64,000 nt of DNA from NCBI RefSeq assembly GCF_013364355.1, contig NZ_CP054931.1, forward strand, positions 310,001-374,000, read 5' to 3'. The position numbers were made by a program, and so were the translations under genes. Positions 34,938 to 45,463 of the stretch are shown here, piece after piece (the first letter of the stretch is position 1; every line of letters starts with the position of its first letter). Source of the stretch: Stenotrophomonas sp. NA06056 (GTDB lineage: Bacteria; Pseudomonadota; Gammaproteobacteria; Xanthomonadales; Xanthomonadaceae). The notes beneath the pieces were generated by a model, which had not been told where the DNA came from, made no database searches, and saw only the letters and a list, made by a program, of their open reading frames with translations.

Positions 34938-35498
34938 TTACTTCGCCCAGCCTTCGATCTCGCCGTGCGCGAACGGTCCGAGCTTGGCCTTCACCATCCG
35001 TCCCTGTGCATCGAACAGCACGCTGTAGGGCAGCAGGCCCTGTGCGTTGCCCAACTGCACGCTGGCGTCGCGTGGGCCTGGGGTATCGAGCACGATCGGG
35101 TAGTTCACCGGCACCCGCTGCAGGAAATCGCCCACACGGTCAGGCGTATCCAGCGCCAGGCCCAACACCTGTATGCCGCGCGCGCCCTGGCCCTCGGCAA
35201 AGCGGGCCAACTCGGGCATTTCCTCCACGCACGGGCCGCACCAGCTGGCCCACACATTGACCAGCAATGGTCGGTCCTTGAAGCGTTCGCGGAGATCCAG
35301 CGCGTTGCCTTCAGCATCGGGCAGGACCAACGCGGGCAGCGGATCACCGCGGCGCAGGATCGGCAGCGCCTGCGGCGATACCGCAACAGGCGCTGCGGTA
35401 TCCGCCGCCGGTGACGGTGCCAGTCGATTGCCGGCCCACAGGCCTAGTCCGGCAGCCAGCACCGCTGTCCACAGCAGTGCTGGCCGTTGCCACTTCAT
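34938..35498 (-). CDS. TlpA/ResA-like thiol:disulfide reductase, membrane-anchored
   Basis: 186 residues with an N-terminal signal anchor (about 9-25) and a thioredoxin-like domain holding the active site WCGPC in ASWCGPCVEEMPEL and the cis-Pro region. TlpA/ResA proteins reduce periplasmic disulfides, for example for cytochrome c maturation, drawing electrons from DsbD/CcdA. Its start codon overlaps the dsbD stop (ATGA), so the two are translated together and it is a likely DsbD client. Confidence 0.9.
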   Translation of the reverse strand: MKWQRPALLWTAVLAAGLGLWAGNRLAPSPAADTAAPVAVSPQALPILRRGDPLPALVLPDAEGNALDLRERFKDRPLLVNVWASWCGPCVEEMPELARFAEGQGARGIQVLGLALDTPDRVGDFLQRVPVNYPIVLDTPGPRDASVQLGNAQGLLPYSVLFDAQGRMVKAKLGPFAHGEIEGWAK

Positions 35499-37867
35499 CG
35501 GGCGGTGCGCAGCAATGCTTCTTCCACCAGCGCCTGGGTCAGCAGGGTGGGCAGCACTGTCGGCGGTGCGCCCGGCCCATAGACCACGTACAGCGGCACG
35601 CCCACGGCCTTGTGCTCATCCAGGAACGCGGTGATCTGCGGGTCCACATTGGTGTAGTCGCCACGCATGTACACCGCGTTGGTGCGCTTGAGCAGTTCCT
35701 TGAACTCCGGGCGGGACAGCACCGCGCGCTCGTTGGCCTTGCAGCTCACGCACCAGTCGGCGGTCATGTTGACGAATACCACGCGGTTGTCGGCGCGCAG
35801 GCGGTCCAGCATCTGCGGTGAATACTCCACCACGTTCTCGCTGCTCGCCTGTGCGGCACGTGCCGGCGGTGCCAGCTGGGTCACGGCCCACACCGGCACC
35901 AGCGCCGCGATCACCAGCAGCACGCCCAGCAGCCCGGCCGCGCGCTGGCTGCGCCAGCGGCTGCGCTCGAACAACCATAGGCCACCGGTGAGCAGCAGCA
36001 GGCCGCCCAGCGCCAGCGCCATGCCATCCACGCCACGCTGCTTGCCCAGCACCCACAGCAGCCACAACGCGGCGGCGTACATCGGGAAGGCCAGCACGTG
36101 CTTCAGCGTTTCCATCCACGGTCCGGGCTTGGGCAGGCGACGGGCCAGTGCCGGCACGAAACCGATCAGCAGGAACGGCAGGGCCAGGCCCAGGCCGAGG
36201 AACAGGAACACCAGCATCGCCGCCACCGGCGGTGCCACGAAGGCATAGGCCACGGCCGGGCCGAAGAACGGCCCCACGCAGGCGCTGCCGACCACGCAGG
36301 CCAGCACGCCGGTGAAGAAGTCGCCGGCCGGGCCGCTGCGCCGCGCCAGCGACTGGCCGAAGTTGCCGATGCCGCCGCCCATGGTGAACACGCCGGACAG
36401 GCTCAGGCCCACTGCGAACATGATGTAGGCCAGCGCCGCGACCACGCCGGGATGCTGCAGCTGGAAACCGATGCCGACCGCGTTGCCGAGCACGCGCAGG
36501 CCGACCATCAGTGCGCCGATCACGGCGAAGGCGACCAGCACGCCCAGCGTGTACCACATGGCATGGCTGCGGGCGCGCTCGGGGCTTTCACCGCTCTGCG
36601 CCAGGCTCAGCACCTTCAACGACAGGATCGGCAGCACGCAGGGCATCAGGTTCAACACCAGGCCGCCGGCCAGCGCCAGCAGCAGTACCCACAACAGCGA
36701 GCTGTCGGTTTTCGGCACGCGGCTGGGGGCCTTGGTACGCAGTGCATTGTCCTGCTGCGCGTCGGCGGCGAAGGCATCGGCACCCACTGCCGCTTCGGCG
36801 GTGGGTGCCGGCGTATTGTTGGGCACGGTCGGCAGCAGGCGCAGCGGCGCGCCGTTGGCACCTTCGCGGGTGCTGGCGGAAGTGCTGGCTGGTGTTACCG
36901 GTGCATCGGTGGTGGCGGTCTGGCCGGCGGCGGTCAGCGTGCCGGCCGGAATCGACAGCTTCACCCGGCGGGTCATCGGCGGGTAGCAGATGCCATCGGT
37001 CTGGCAGCCCTGGAAGGTCACCACCAGCGTGCTGTCGACCGCCTCGGTGCGGGTACGGCGCAGCGGCAGAGGTACTTCCACCTGGTTGAAGTACACCGAC
37101 ACATCGCCGAAGTGTTCATCGCGGTGCGACTGCGCAGCGGGCCAGCGCGGCTTGTCGGCCAGTACGCCGGCACTGCCTTCCAGCTTCAGCGACGTACGGT
37201 CGCGGTAGAGGTAGTAGCCCGGGGCGGGGCTGAAGCGCAGCAGCAGGGTATTGCCGTCGCTGGCGATGGCATCAAAGCCGAAGGCCTGTTCCGACGGCAG
37301 CGGCAGGGCCTGGCTGTTGCTGGTGCCCGGCAGGCGCAGACCACCGCCACTGCCGGCACCGGCCAGCGGGTTGTTGAACGCGCTGGTGCCGGTGACGCGT
37401 GCGGTCGGCAGCGCGGCAGGCGCACCGCCCGCGCCAGGCAGGGTCACCTGCACCACGCGCTTCTGCGGCGGGTAGCACACGCCGGCATCGGCGCAGCCCT
37501 GGTAACGCACTTCCAGGCTGATGGTGCCGGCGGCATCGGTGGGCGCACCGGGCAGAGTAGCCTGCAGGCGCTCGCGGTAGGTCTCCACCTCGCCGAAGAA
37601 ATCGTCGTGGTGCTTCTTGCCTGCGGGCATCTGCAGCGCCGCGGCATTGAAAGCAGGATCGGCCTTCACCGTGGTGCGGTGGCGATACAGGTAATAGCCC
37701 GGGGCGATCTTGAACTGCAGCTGGATCTGCCCACGCTCGGGCGCACTGGCAGTCAGCGCGAACGCCTGGTCCACCGGCAGCAGATCTTTCTCATCCAGCG
37801 CGAAGGCCGGCAATGAAAGCCACAACAGGGCGCACAAGGCGGCGCCACGCGCAAACAGAGTCTTCAA
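35495..37867 (-). CDS. dsbD: Thiol:disulfide interchange protein DsbD with duplicated N-terminal domain
   Basis: 790 residues, longer than E. coli DsbD (about 565). Signal peptide 1-23; first DsbD-alpha domain at about 28-150 with the Cys pair in RYQGCADAGVCYPP; a Gly-rich linker; second alpha domain at about 190-305 with the Cys pair in TFQGCQTDGICYPP; linker; eight-helix membrane core at about 395-640 (LMPCVLPILSLK and GSACVGPF cysteines); C-terminal thioredoxin domain with ADWCVSCKANE. It passes electrons from cytosolic thioredoxin to the periplasm. The gene overlaps both neighbours by 4 bp, in the order cutA-dsbD-tlpA. Confidence 0.93.
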   Translation of the reverse strand: MKTLFARGAALCALLWLSLPAFALDEKDLLPVDQAFALTASAPERGQIQLQFKIAPGYYLYRHRTTVKADPAFNAAALQMPAGKKHHDDFFGEVETYRERLQATLPGAPTDAAGTISLEVRYQGCADAGVCYPPQKRVVQVTLPGAGGAPAALPTARVTGTSAFNNPLAGAGSGGGLRLPGTSNSQALPLPSEQAFGFDAIASDGNTLLLRFSPAPGYYLYRDRTSLKLEGSAGVLADKPRWPAAQSHRDEHFGDVSVYFNQVEVPLPLRRTRTEAVDSTLVVTFQGCQTDGICYPPMTRRVKLSIPAGTLTAAGQTATTDAPVTPASTSASTREGANGAPLRLLPTVPNNTPAPTAEAAVGADAFAADAQQDNALRTKAPSRVPKTDSSLLWVLLLALAGGLVLNLMPCVLPILSLKVLSLAQSGESPERARSHAMWYTLGVLVAFAVIGALMVGLRVLGNAVGIGFQLQHPGVVAALAYIMFAVGLSLSGVFTMGGGIGNFGQSLARRSGPAGDFFTGVLACVVGSACVGPFFGPAVAYAFVAPPVAAMLVFLFLGLGLALPFLLIGFVPALARRLPKPGPWMETLKHVLAFPMYAAALWLLWVLGKQRGVDGMALALGGLLLLTGGLWLFERSRWRSQRAAGLLGVLLVIAALVPVWAVTQLAPPARAAQASSENVVEYSPQMLDRLRADNRVVFVNMTADWCVSCKANERAVLSRPEFKELLKRTNAVYMRGDYTNVDPQITAFLDEHKAVGVPLYVVYGPGAPPTVLPTLLTQALVEEALLRTAR

Positions 37868-38202
37868 TCAGTGTCCTCCCGGGTCTGTGCCCGGATCCAG
37901 TCCAGATACGCCGGCAGGCCGGCCCGGGTTTCGACCGCGATGCACTCCGGGAGTTCATACGGATGCAGTTCGACGATCCGGGCGATGGCTTCATCGACAC
38001 GGCTTGCGGTGGTTTTCACCAGCAGCTGCAGTTCGGCGTCGGTGGTCACCTCGCCCTGCCAGCGGTACGTCGACTGTGCGCCGTCCAGGCGGGTCACGCA
38101 TGCAGCCAGATGCTCAGCGACCAGCGCGTGCGCGATGCGCTCGGCACTGGCCCGGTCCGGGCAGGTGGTCAACAGCAGCAGGACGGGATCGACGGTCGAC
38201 AT
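37864..38202 (-). CDS. cutA: Divalent-cation tolerance protein CutA
   Basis: 112 residues with the family blocks TTCPDRASAERIAHALV, LAACVTRLDGAQSTYRWQG and ELQLLVKTTASRVDEAI and the C-terminal HPYELPECIA motif. CutA proteins are small ferredoxin-like trimers linked to copper tolerance and, in E. coli, encoded next to dsbD as here. First gene of the three-gene operon. Confidence 0.95.
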   Translation of the reverse strand: MSTVDPVLLLLTTCPDRASAERIAHALVAEHLAACVTRLDGAQSTYRWQGEVTTDAELQLLVKTTASRVDEAIARIVELHPYELPECIAVETRAGLPAYLDWIRAQTREDTD

Positions 38203-38219
38203 GACCGTCGAGTATAGGG

Positions 38220-38252
38220 CCCCTGTCCGACCGGGTCAGGATCGGACAGGGG
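38220..38252 (-). terminator. Hairpin after the endonuclease gene
   Basis: Near-perfect stem CCCCTGTCCGA / TCGGACAGGGG with a 10-nt loop, 24 bp after the endonuclease stop. There is no U-run on the minus strand, so it may act as an mRNA 3' end protector or a shared boundary with cutA, whose start is 18 bp away. Confidence 0.5.
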
Positions 38253-38276
38253 AAATACAACTTTCTTCAAACGGTG

Positions 38277-40067
38277 TCAGTTGGCCAGCTGGCAGGTGGC
38301 CGGCTTGGCCGAGGTGAACAGGCCCGGGGTGGCCCACTCGGGGTGGTCGATGAACGGGTTGCGGTTGCCCTGGAAGCTGTAGATCACGTCATTGCGGGCA
38401 CGTTCTGCAGCGCTCGGCGGATCAGCAAGGTGCCAGTCGATCAGGGTCGACAGCAGGCCCATGTAGGCCGGCGAACTGCTGGTCTTGACGATCTTGCTGC
38501 GGTCGTCGGTCAGTTCCAGGTCCGGTTCGGACTGGCCGGTGGCCGCATCCTTGCCCCCTTCATAGCGGATGGCCATGTACATCACCGCGCGTGCCATGTC
38601 GCCCTTGCGTGCACCCCACACTTCGAAGGTGCCGGCGTTGCCATCCGGCGTGCGCACCCAGTTCGAATTGCCCGGATAGCCACCGCTGCCACCGCCCTGG
38701 CCGTTGTTGGCCTCGGTGGCACGCTCGCCGCAGTTGGCGTCGCATTTGCCGAACGGCTTGTTGCCGCGGTCGGCATTCCACTGTGCGTCGGTCAGGTACA
38801 GCATGTGGGTATCGGTGTAGGGCGCATACGGCAGGCCCTTGTCGCCGGTGGTGCTGGCAAAGCCCAGCGAATTGGGCCAGGTGTGCTCGCGGTTGTACTT
38901 CAGGCCGCTGCCACTGCCGGCACGGTCGGTCACCTTGGTGTAGCTGCGGTTGCGATAGGCATCGAGGATCTTGCCGGCGTTGTTCGGGTCTTCGTCGGCG
39001 ATCTCCAGGATGGTCCAGGTGCTGGTGCCCGAACCGCTGTACGGGTACGCGGTGTGGCCCTTGATGGTGGCGTGCAACGAGCAGCGCAGCTGGCTGGGGC
39101 TGCTGGTGTTGACCTTCGAGTAATAGCCTGCGGGGCCGCCGGGATTGCCCGGGTCCGGATTGCCGGTGGTGGTGGCCACGGTGAAGGCGATGCGGCTGTC
39201 GGTCGCCGGGCGGGCACCCTGCGCATCGGTGATGCGTGCGGCACGGATGTCGAAGCGGCAGGCCTCACCGGCGACCAGTGCGGTGTTGGTCGACAGCTTC
39301 ACGCTCTTGCCGCTGGCCGGCCAGGTCAGGGGAACGCTGCCGGAGGTGCCGCAGGTCAGTGCGAAGGCGCCGCTGGCGAGGTTGACCGTCTCGCTGAACA
39401 CCACTTCCAGATCGGCTGCGGCCGGGAAGGTGCTGCTGCCCTGTGCCGGCGTGGTGGTGGACACCGACGGTGGCGTGTTCGGGCCCGGGGTGCCGCCGCC
39501 GCTGAAGGTCTGGTTGTTGTTGCAGCTGCCGAACGTCTGCTTGGCCGATTCGGCCCAGGTGAAGTGCGCGTACTGGCTGCCGCTGCCGGTCAGCTGCAGC
39601 GAAGTGCCTGCGGCAGTGCTGTTGGTTTCGGCAACTGGAATGTTCTGGCTGGTCATGCCGGCGGCGGGGCCACCGGAGGCGGTGATCGCGCCCTCGTAGC
39701 TGAGGAACTGCACCACCTTGCCGCTGGCGTCGACCAGGGCGATGCCGTCGTTGGGGCCGTTCTGCAGGCCGTTGGTGGGGTAGGTGACCACGGCCAGGGT
39801 GGCGCTGCCGCAGCTGGCCGCGGTTCCAGCCGGTACCGCGTTGTTGGCGTAGACCGTGGCGGCCGACGGATTGCTGCCGTTGTAGAGGTACAGGCGGTAG
39901 CCGGACAGATCCTCGCCGGCAGTGGCGACCACTTCGATGGCTTCGCCGACGTCACCGGCAGCGGTGCTGTCGTCGTAGTGCAGTTCGTTGATGAAGACTT
40001 CGGCTTGGGCCGGCGCGGCAGCCAGTGCCAGCAGGCAGGCGGCGGCGAGCGGGGACAGCAATCGCAT
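38277..40067 (-). CDS. Secreted endonuclease I family nuclease with N-terminal accessory domains
   Basis: 596 residues. Signal peptide 1-22 (cleaved after AQA); a lamin-tail-like beta domain at about 23-185 (VFINELHYDDSTAAGDVGEAIEV); a Big_5-type Ig-like domain at about 200-295 (STTTPAQGSSTFPAAADLEVVFSE); then the endonuclease I/NucM domain (about 315-590) with the His-Me finger NREHTWPNS and RNDVIYSFQGNRNPFIDHPE. Paired Cys suggest periplasmic or extracellular folding. Family enzymes cut DNA or RNA non-specifically, often for nutrient use or biofilm DNA turnover. At 596 residues it is much longer than EndA (about 235). Confidence 0.9.
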   Translation of the reverse strand: MRLLSPLAAACLLALAAAPAQAEVFINELHYDDSTAAGDVGEAIEVVATAGEDLSGYRLYLYNGSNPSAATVYANNAVPAGTAASCGSATLAVVTYPTNGLQNGPNDGIALVDASGKVVQFLSYEGAITASGGPAAGMTSQNIPVAETNSTAAGTSLQLTGSGSQYAHFTWAESAKQTFGSCNNNQTFSGGGTPGPNTPPSVSTTTPAQGSSTFPAAADLEVVFSETVNLASGAFALTCGTSGSVPLTWPASGKSVKLSTNTALVAGEACRFDIRAARITDAQGARPATDSRIAFTVATTTGNPDPGNPGGPAGYYSKVNTSSPSQLRCSLHATIKGHTAYPYSGSGTSTWTILEIADEDPNNAGKILDAYRNRSYTKVTDRAGSGSGLKYNREHTWPNSLGFASTTGDKGLPYAPYTDTHMLYLTDAQWNADRGNKPFGKCDANCGERATEANNGQGGGSGGYPGNSNWVRTPDGNAGTFEVWGARKGDMARAVMYMAIRYEGGKDAATGQSEPDLELTDDRSKIVKTSSSPAYMGLLSTLIDWHLADPPSAAERARNDVIYSFQGNRNPFIDHPEWATPGLFTSAKPATCQLAN

Positions 40068-40234
40068 CGACTACTCCTTGTGATTGGGAATGCCGGGCCA
40101 CCCTAAAGCCGATCTGGTGACACTTTGTCGTAAATGAACGCCAGATATCTGACAGTGAGACGCCCATCACCAAAATACCGGATCCACGGACATGGAGCTG
40201 TCGCGGCGCGTCGATAAAAATTTGCTGGCCGGGC

Positions 40235-40262
40235 CTTGAAAGGTCTCCGGAGGTCTCCATCT
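40235..40262 (+). promoter_or_regulatory. Sigma-32 type promoter of groESL
   Basis: CTTGAAA (40235-40241), 13-bp spacer and CTCCATCT (40255-40262) match the heat-shock consensus CTTGAAA-N11-16-CCCCATNT at nearly every position. The predicted transcript would have a 5' leader of about 105 nt before groES. Confidence 0.8.
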
Positions 40263-40272
40263 CTGTCGTGCT

Positions 40273-40292
40273 CCCGACCTGTCGGGCTTTTT
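40273..40292 (+). terminator. Terminator-like hairpin in the groESL leader
   Basis: CCCGA-CCTG-TCGGG followed by CTTTTT, about 5 nt downstream of the expected sigma-32 start site. The stem is only 5 bp, so it may be leaky or serve as a 5' stabiliser instead of a terminator. Confidence 0.45.
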
Positions 40293-40303
40293 CACGCGCG
40301 TTG

Positions 40304-40330
40304 CTGGCAGTCACCTGGTGTGAGTGCTAA
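40304..40330 (+). promoter_or_regulatory. CIRCE operator (HrcA binding site)
   Basis: CTGGCAGTC-N9-GAGTGCTAA. The right half is a perfect match to the CIRCE consensus TTAGCACTC-N9-GAGTGCTAA and the left half matches at six of nine positions, with the exact 9-bp spacing. It lies 46 bp before groES. Confidence 0.78.
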
Positions 40331-40376
40331 CATCGCCGGACTTTTTCAGACCAATCAATAACTTAAGAGGTCCCAC

Positions 40377-40664
40377 ATGAGCATCAAGCCGCTGCACGAC
40401 CGCGTTGTGGTCAAGCCGATCGAAGCCGACGAAGTTTCCGCCGGTGGCATCCTGATCCCGGACTCCGCCAAGGAAAAGTCCACCAAGGGTGAAGTCGTGG
40501 CCGTGGGCCCGGGCAAGCCGCTGGACAACGGCAGCGTGCGCGCGCCGTCGCTGAAGGTCGGTGACAAGGTCATCTACGGCCAGTACGCCGGCAGCTCGTA
40601 CAAGAGCGAAGGCGTCGAATACAAGGTCCTGCGCGAAGACGACGTGCTCGCCGTCATCGGCTGA
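40377..40664 (+). CDS. groES: Co-chaperonin GroES
   Basis: 95 residues, the normal length, with the mobile loop ([20 protein letters not shown]) and [11 protein letters not shown]-terminus. It caps the GroEL ring. AAGAGG lies 8 bp before the ATG. Codons are strongly biased to the optimal set. The groEL start follows 83 bp later, the gap holding a degenerate SMAG hairpin. Confidence 0.98.
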   Translation: MSIKPLHDRVVVKPIEADEVSAGGILIPDSAKEKSTKGEVVAVGPGKPLDNGSVRAPSLKVGDKVIYGQYAGSSYKSEGVEYKVLREDDVLAVIG

Positions 40665-40693
40665 GCGTCGGCGCGACCTGCTTCATCCCCTGA

Positions 40694-42397
<1,704 letters not shown>

Positions 42398-42411
42398 GGT
42401 CCGCTGCACCG

Positions 42412-42433
42412 GTAGCGGCCGACCCTGGTCGGC
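42412..42433 (+). repeat. SMAG element after groEL
   Basis: GTAG header with stem GCCGACC / GGTCGGC, 14 bp after the groEL stop. Confidence 0.75.
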
Positions 42434-42452
42434 ACGCTTCCCTGCTGCAATG

Positions 42453-42482
42453 AAAAACCCCGCCGGAAGGCGGGGTTTTTTT
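42453..42482 (+). terminator. Rho-independent terminator of groESL
   Basis: AAAAACCCCGCC-GGAA-GGCGGGGTTTTTTT, a near-perfect bidirectional terminator 55 bp after the groEL stop; it can also serve the convergent LysR gene. Confidence 0.93.
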
Positions 42483-42491
42483 GTGGGCTGC

Positions 42492-42510
42492 ATCCACGTA
42501 TGGCGTGGAT
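42492..42510. repeat. ATCCACG/CGTGGAT palindrome (SMAG core)
   Basis: ATCCACG-TATGG-CGTGGAT, the same core as the GTAGATCCACG elements elsewhere in the window but without a GTAG header. Confidence 0.6.
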
Positions 42511-42539
42511 CCATGCGGGCAACGCGGGATTGCCCGCCG

Positions 42540-43442
42540 CTACGCTGCCCGTGCTGTCGGCAGGGCGTCCTGCAGCCACGCCAGGAACGCCGCCACCACC
42601 GGTCTGTCGCGGCCCTCGCTGCCTGACCGGGTCACCGCGTAGTAGGCGAAGGACTGCGGCCATGGCTGCTGCAGGACCACCTGCAGGCGACCGCTGGCCA
42701 CTTCTTCGGCCACGTGGATGTCACGCACCAGCGCGATGCCCTGGCCGGCTGCCGCTGCACGTATCAACAACAGATCGTCATCGAAGGCGGGGCCGCGCTG
42801 CAGGCGCGCATCCTGCTGCAGTCCCAAGGCCTGGAACCACAACCGCCAGTCACTGCGTTCGCTGTCCTGCAACAGCGGCAACTGCAGGCAGTGCTCCACG
42901 CGTGTGATCGGTGGCACGGTTGCCAGCAGCGCCGGGCTTGCGACCGGCAGCAACGCCGGCGCCAACAGGTGCTCCGCATGCAGCCCCGGATACTGGCCCA
43001 GGCCGTGCCGGATCGCGATGTCCACACCATCACGGCGCAGGTCCACCAGCGTAGGGCTGGCGTCCAACTGCACGTCGATTCCTGGATGCCGCGCGCTGAA
43101 ATCGGCCAGTCGCGGCGCCAGCCAGTGGACGGCGAAACTGGGCGCGGCGCTGATCCGCAACGATGATCTGCCTTGCCAGGCTTCCAGTGCATGCAGGCTG
43201 CTGGCGATCTGATCGAAGGCTTCGCGCAGTTGCGGATAGACGCGGTTTCCGGCCGCGCTGAGCACCACGCCATGGCGGGTTCGATCGAACAGGCTGACGC
43301 CGAGGCGTTCCTGCAACTGCTTCAGTTGCTGGCTCACGGCACCGGGTGTCACGCCCATCACCTCGGCGGCCGCTGTCAGGCTGCCGTGGCGGCTGGTTTC
43401 AACGAAGGCCCGCAGGGCCAGCAAGGGCAGTACCGCACCCAT
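42540..43442 (-). CDS. LysR family regulator (GcvA-like)
   Basis: 300 residues from MGAVLPLLALRAFVETSRHG, chosen because GGGAGA lies 6 bp upstream; the much longer upstream frame is not plausible. HTH at about 18-40 (GSLTAAAEVMGVTPGAVSQQLKQLQ), followed by the co-inducer domain. The start LPLLALRAFVETSRHGSLTAAA and the motif SFAVHWLAPRLADFSARHPGIDVQL are typical of the GcvA/AmpR-related subgroup. It diverges from the GST gene, which with the luciferase-like gene is its likely target. Confidence 0.9.
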   Translation of the reverse strand: MGAVLPLLALRAFVETSRHGSLTAAAEVMGVTPGAVSQQLKQLQERLGVSLFDRTRHGVVLSAAGNRVYPQLREAFDQIASSLHALEAWQGRSSLRISAAPSFAVHWLAPRLADFSARHPGIDVQLDASPTLVDLRRDGVDIAIRHGLGQYPGLHAEHLLAPALLPVASPALLATVPPITRVEHCLQLPLLQDSERSDWRLWFQALGLQQDARLQRGPAFDDDLLLIRAAAAGQGIALVRDIHVAEEVASGRLQVVLQQPWPQSFAYYAVTRSGSEGRDRPVVAAFLAWLQDALPTARAA

Positions 43443-43718
43443 TTCCATTCTCCCGTGACGATGCTGGCGAGCCGTCGGCATGCCCATCGGCCAGCGCAGG
43501 GCACAGCATATCGGCCGGGTCGATGGCTGTCGCGCCGGCACGCGCAATGTTGAGCTGCGCTCAACTGCAACCGCAGCAGACATCGTTTCCCACCGGCGTG
43601 CCCGGTTCCTAGACTGGCTGCACGGTCGCTGCAGCGCCTTTCCCCACATTGCTCCGCCCTGCCCATGCTGTGGGCGGGCAGCGCGTGTGCATCTGATTTC
43701 TGCTTCCAGGATGCCTTC

Positions 43719-44354
43719 GTGACCGAACCTTCGCTGCACCTGCATACCGACAGCTCACCCAACGGCTACAAGGCCACCATTGCGTTGGAAGAGCTGGGAC
43801 TGCCGTACCGCCTGCACCACGTGCGCATCGAGCAGGGTGAACATCGCCATCCTGATTTCCTGCGGCTCAATCCACACGGTCGCATTCCGGTCCTCGAAGA
43901 CCGCGCCAAAGGCATCGTGCTGTTCGAATCGGCGGCGATCCTGCTGTACCTGGCCGAGCAGGGCAACGCATTGCTGCCACAGGCACCCGCCGCGCGCTGG
44001 GACGCCGTCACCTGGCTGATGTTCCATGCGTCCAGCGTCGGTCCCATCTTCGGCCAGCGTGTGCATTTCGAACACTTCGCGCAGGAGCGTTACCTGCCGG
44101 CGATTGAGCGCTACCGGCATCTCTCCGAAGACATCTTCGCGATCCTCGATGCACGTTTGGCCGCGCGTCCCTGGCTGGCCGGCGATGACTACTCGATCGC
44201 CGACATCGCCCACTTCGGTTGGCTGCATGTGCTCCGCGTGATCGACATCGACTTTTCGCGCCATCGCTATCTTTCCGCATGGTACGAGCGCGTGGCCGGA
44301 AGGCCCGCTGTCCAGCGCGGTGTGCTGCTGCCTGAGCCGGCGACCGGACCCTGA
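43719..44354 (+). CDS. Glutathione S-transferase family protein
   Basis: 211 residues from a GTG start (VTEPSLHLHTDSSPNGYKAT) with AGGA 8 bp upstream. The N-terminal thioredoxin-like domain has the cis-Pro block GRIPVLEDR and FESAAILLYLAEQ, the C-terminal helical domain starts near residue 88 and holds the N-capping motif DYSIADIAHFGWL. The DSSPNGYK start is the pattern of the nu-class-like YfcG/Ure2p group, which often have disulfide reductase activity. 13 bp before the luciferase-like gene. Confidence 0.9.
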   Translation: MTEPSLHLHTDSSPNGYKATIALEELGLPYRLHHVRIEQGEHRHPDFLRLNPHGRIPVLEDRAKGIVLFESAAILLYLAEQGNALLPQAPAARWDAVTWLMFHASSVGPIFGQRVHFEHFAQERYLPAIERYRHLSEDIFAILDARLAARPWLAGDDYSIADIAHFGWLHVLRVIDIDFSRHRYLSAWYERVAGRPAVQRGVLLPEPATGP

Positions 44355-44367
44355 GGAGATCGATGCA

Positions 44368-45396
44368 ATGACAGCTTCCGTTCCGATCCACGGCGCTTCT
44401 GCAGCAGCGTTCGCCGGCCATGCCGGTTATCAGCGCATGTTCCGCGCCGATGCACTGACCCTGGGCATCTTCCTGCCGCTGCGTTTCTACCAGGGCGACA
44501 TGGCGGTTCTGCAGGGGCAGACCGCACTGGTGCAAGCTATCGATCGCCATGACTTTGCTGCGGTCTGGGTGCGTGATGTTCCGCTGTTCGATCCCCAGTT
44601 CGGTGATGCCGGACAGGTGTTCGATCCGTTCACGTATCTCGCATGGCTGGCCGCGCGCACCCATCGCGTCGCGCTGGCGACAGGCAGCGTGGTGATGCCT
44701 CTGCGGCATCCCATCGACCTGGCCAAGGCTGCCGCGTCGATCGATCAGTTGTCCGCAGGGCGGCTGGTGATGGGCATTGCCTCGGGCGACCGTCCGCTTG
44801 AGTTTCCCGCCTATGGCCTCGACCACGCCCAACGCGGTGAGCGGTTCGCAGATGCCGTGGTGGCCTTCCGGCAATGGTTGCAGCCGGCCGACGGAACGCT
44901 GGCCAGCCATCCCTGGGCCGCACAGGGCGTGCAGTTGTTGCCGCCGCCGGTCAGCGGTCGTGTTCCGCTGATCGTCACGGGTAGCGCCCGCCAGCCGCTG
45001 GAATGGATTGGCCAGTACGCTGACGGCTGGTTGACTTATCCCGATTCGACCCATGACTCGCCGGGGCCACAGCGGCTGGCGGCGAAGATCCGCGCATGGC
45101 GCGCGCAGATTCCCGACGGCGGTTTCCGTCCGCACATGACCAATGAATGGCTGGATCTGGTGGATGATCCGGACCATCCACGCGTGCCGCTGCAGGGAGG
45201 CTATGCGCTGCGAACCGGGCGCAAGGGGCTGATCGCGCTGCTGGAAGCCTGGCAGCGCGCCGGGGTCAACCACGCTGCGCTCGGCATCCAGTTCTCGCAG
45301 CGCCCAACTGCAGATGTACTTCAGGAACTGGCCGAAGAGGTACTGCCGTTGTTTCCGTCGCATCCTGGCCCGCCTTCGCGGGTGATGGAATGGTAG
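44368..45396 (+). CDS. Luciferase-like (LLM class) flavin-dependent oxidoreductase
   Basis: 342 residues with GAGGAG 9 bp upstream. TIM-barrel bacterial luciferase fold with LGIFLPLRFYQG, the FMN-site block FAAVWVRDVPLFDP and ATGSVVMPLRHPIDLAKAAASIDQLSAGRL. It best fits the TIGR03571-type oxidoreductases found in operons with GST or regulators. Probable FMNH2-dependent monooxygenase; substrate unknown. Co-transcribed with the GST gene. Confidence 0.87.
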   Translation: MTASVPIHGASAAAFAGHAGYQRMFRADALTLGIFLPLRFYQGDMAVLQGQTALVQAIDRHDFAAVWVRDVPLFDPQFGDAGQVFDPFTYLAWLAARTHRVALATGSVVMPLRHPIDLAKAAASIDQLSAGRLVMGIASGDRPLEFPAYGLDHAQRGERFADAVVAFRQWLQPADGTLASHPWAAQGVQLLPPPVSGRVPLIVTGSARQPLEWIGQYADGWLTYPDSTHDSPGPQRLAAKIRAWRAQIPDGGFRPHMTNEWLDLVDDPDHPRVPLQGGYALRTGRKGLIALLEAWQRAGVNHAALGIQFSQRPTADVLQELAEEVLPLFPSHPGPPSRVMEW

Positions 45397-45463
45397 CGAT
45401 GAAGATCCGCAGCCACTGAGCCGCGGGCTCTGGGAGTGGTCGCGACAGGCTTGCAGTCTTTGC

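Noticed and set aside
40304..40330. A classical sigma-70 promoter overlapping CIRCE
   Set aside because: TTGCTG is present at 40301 but no -10 box at proper spacing (best TAACAT is 21 bp away), so only the operator was called.
42540..43745. A 401-residue version of the LysR regulator
   Set aside because: The first 101 residues overlap the divergent promoter region and GST start, and a good ribosome binding site supports the start at 43442.
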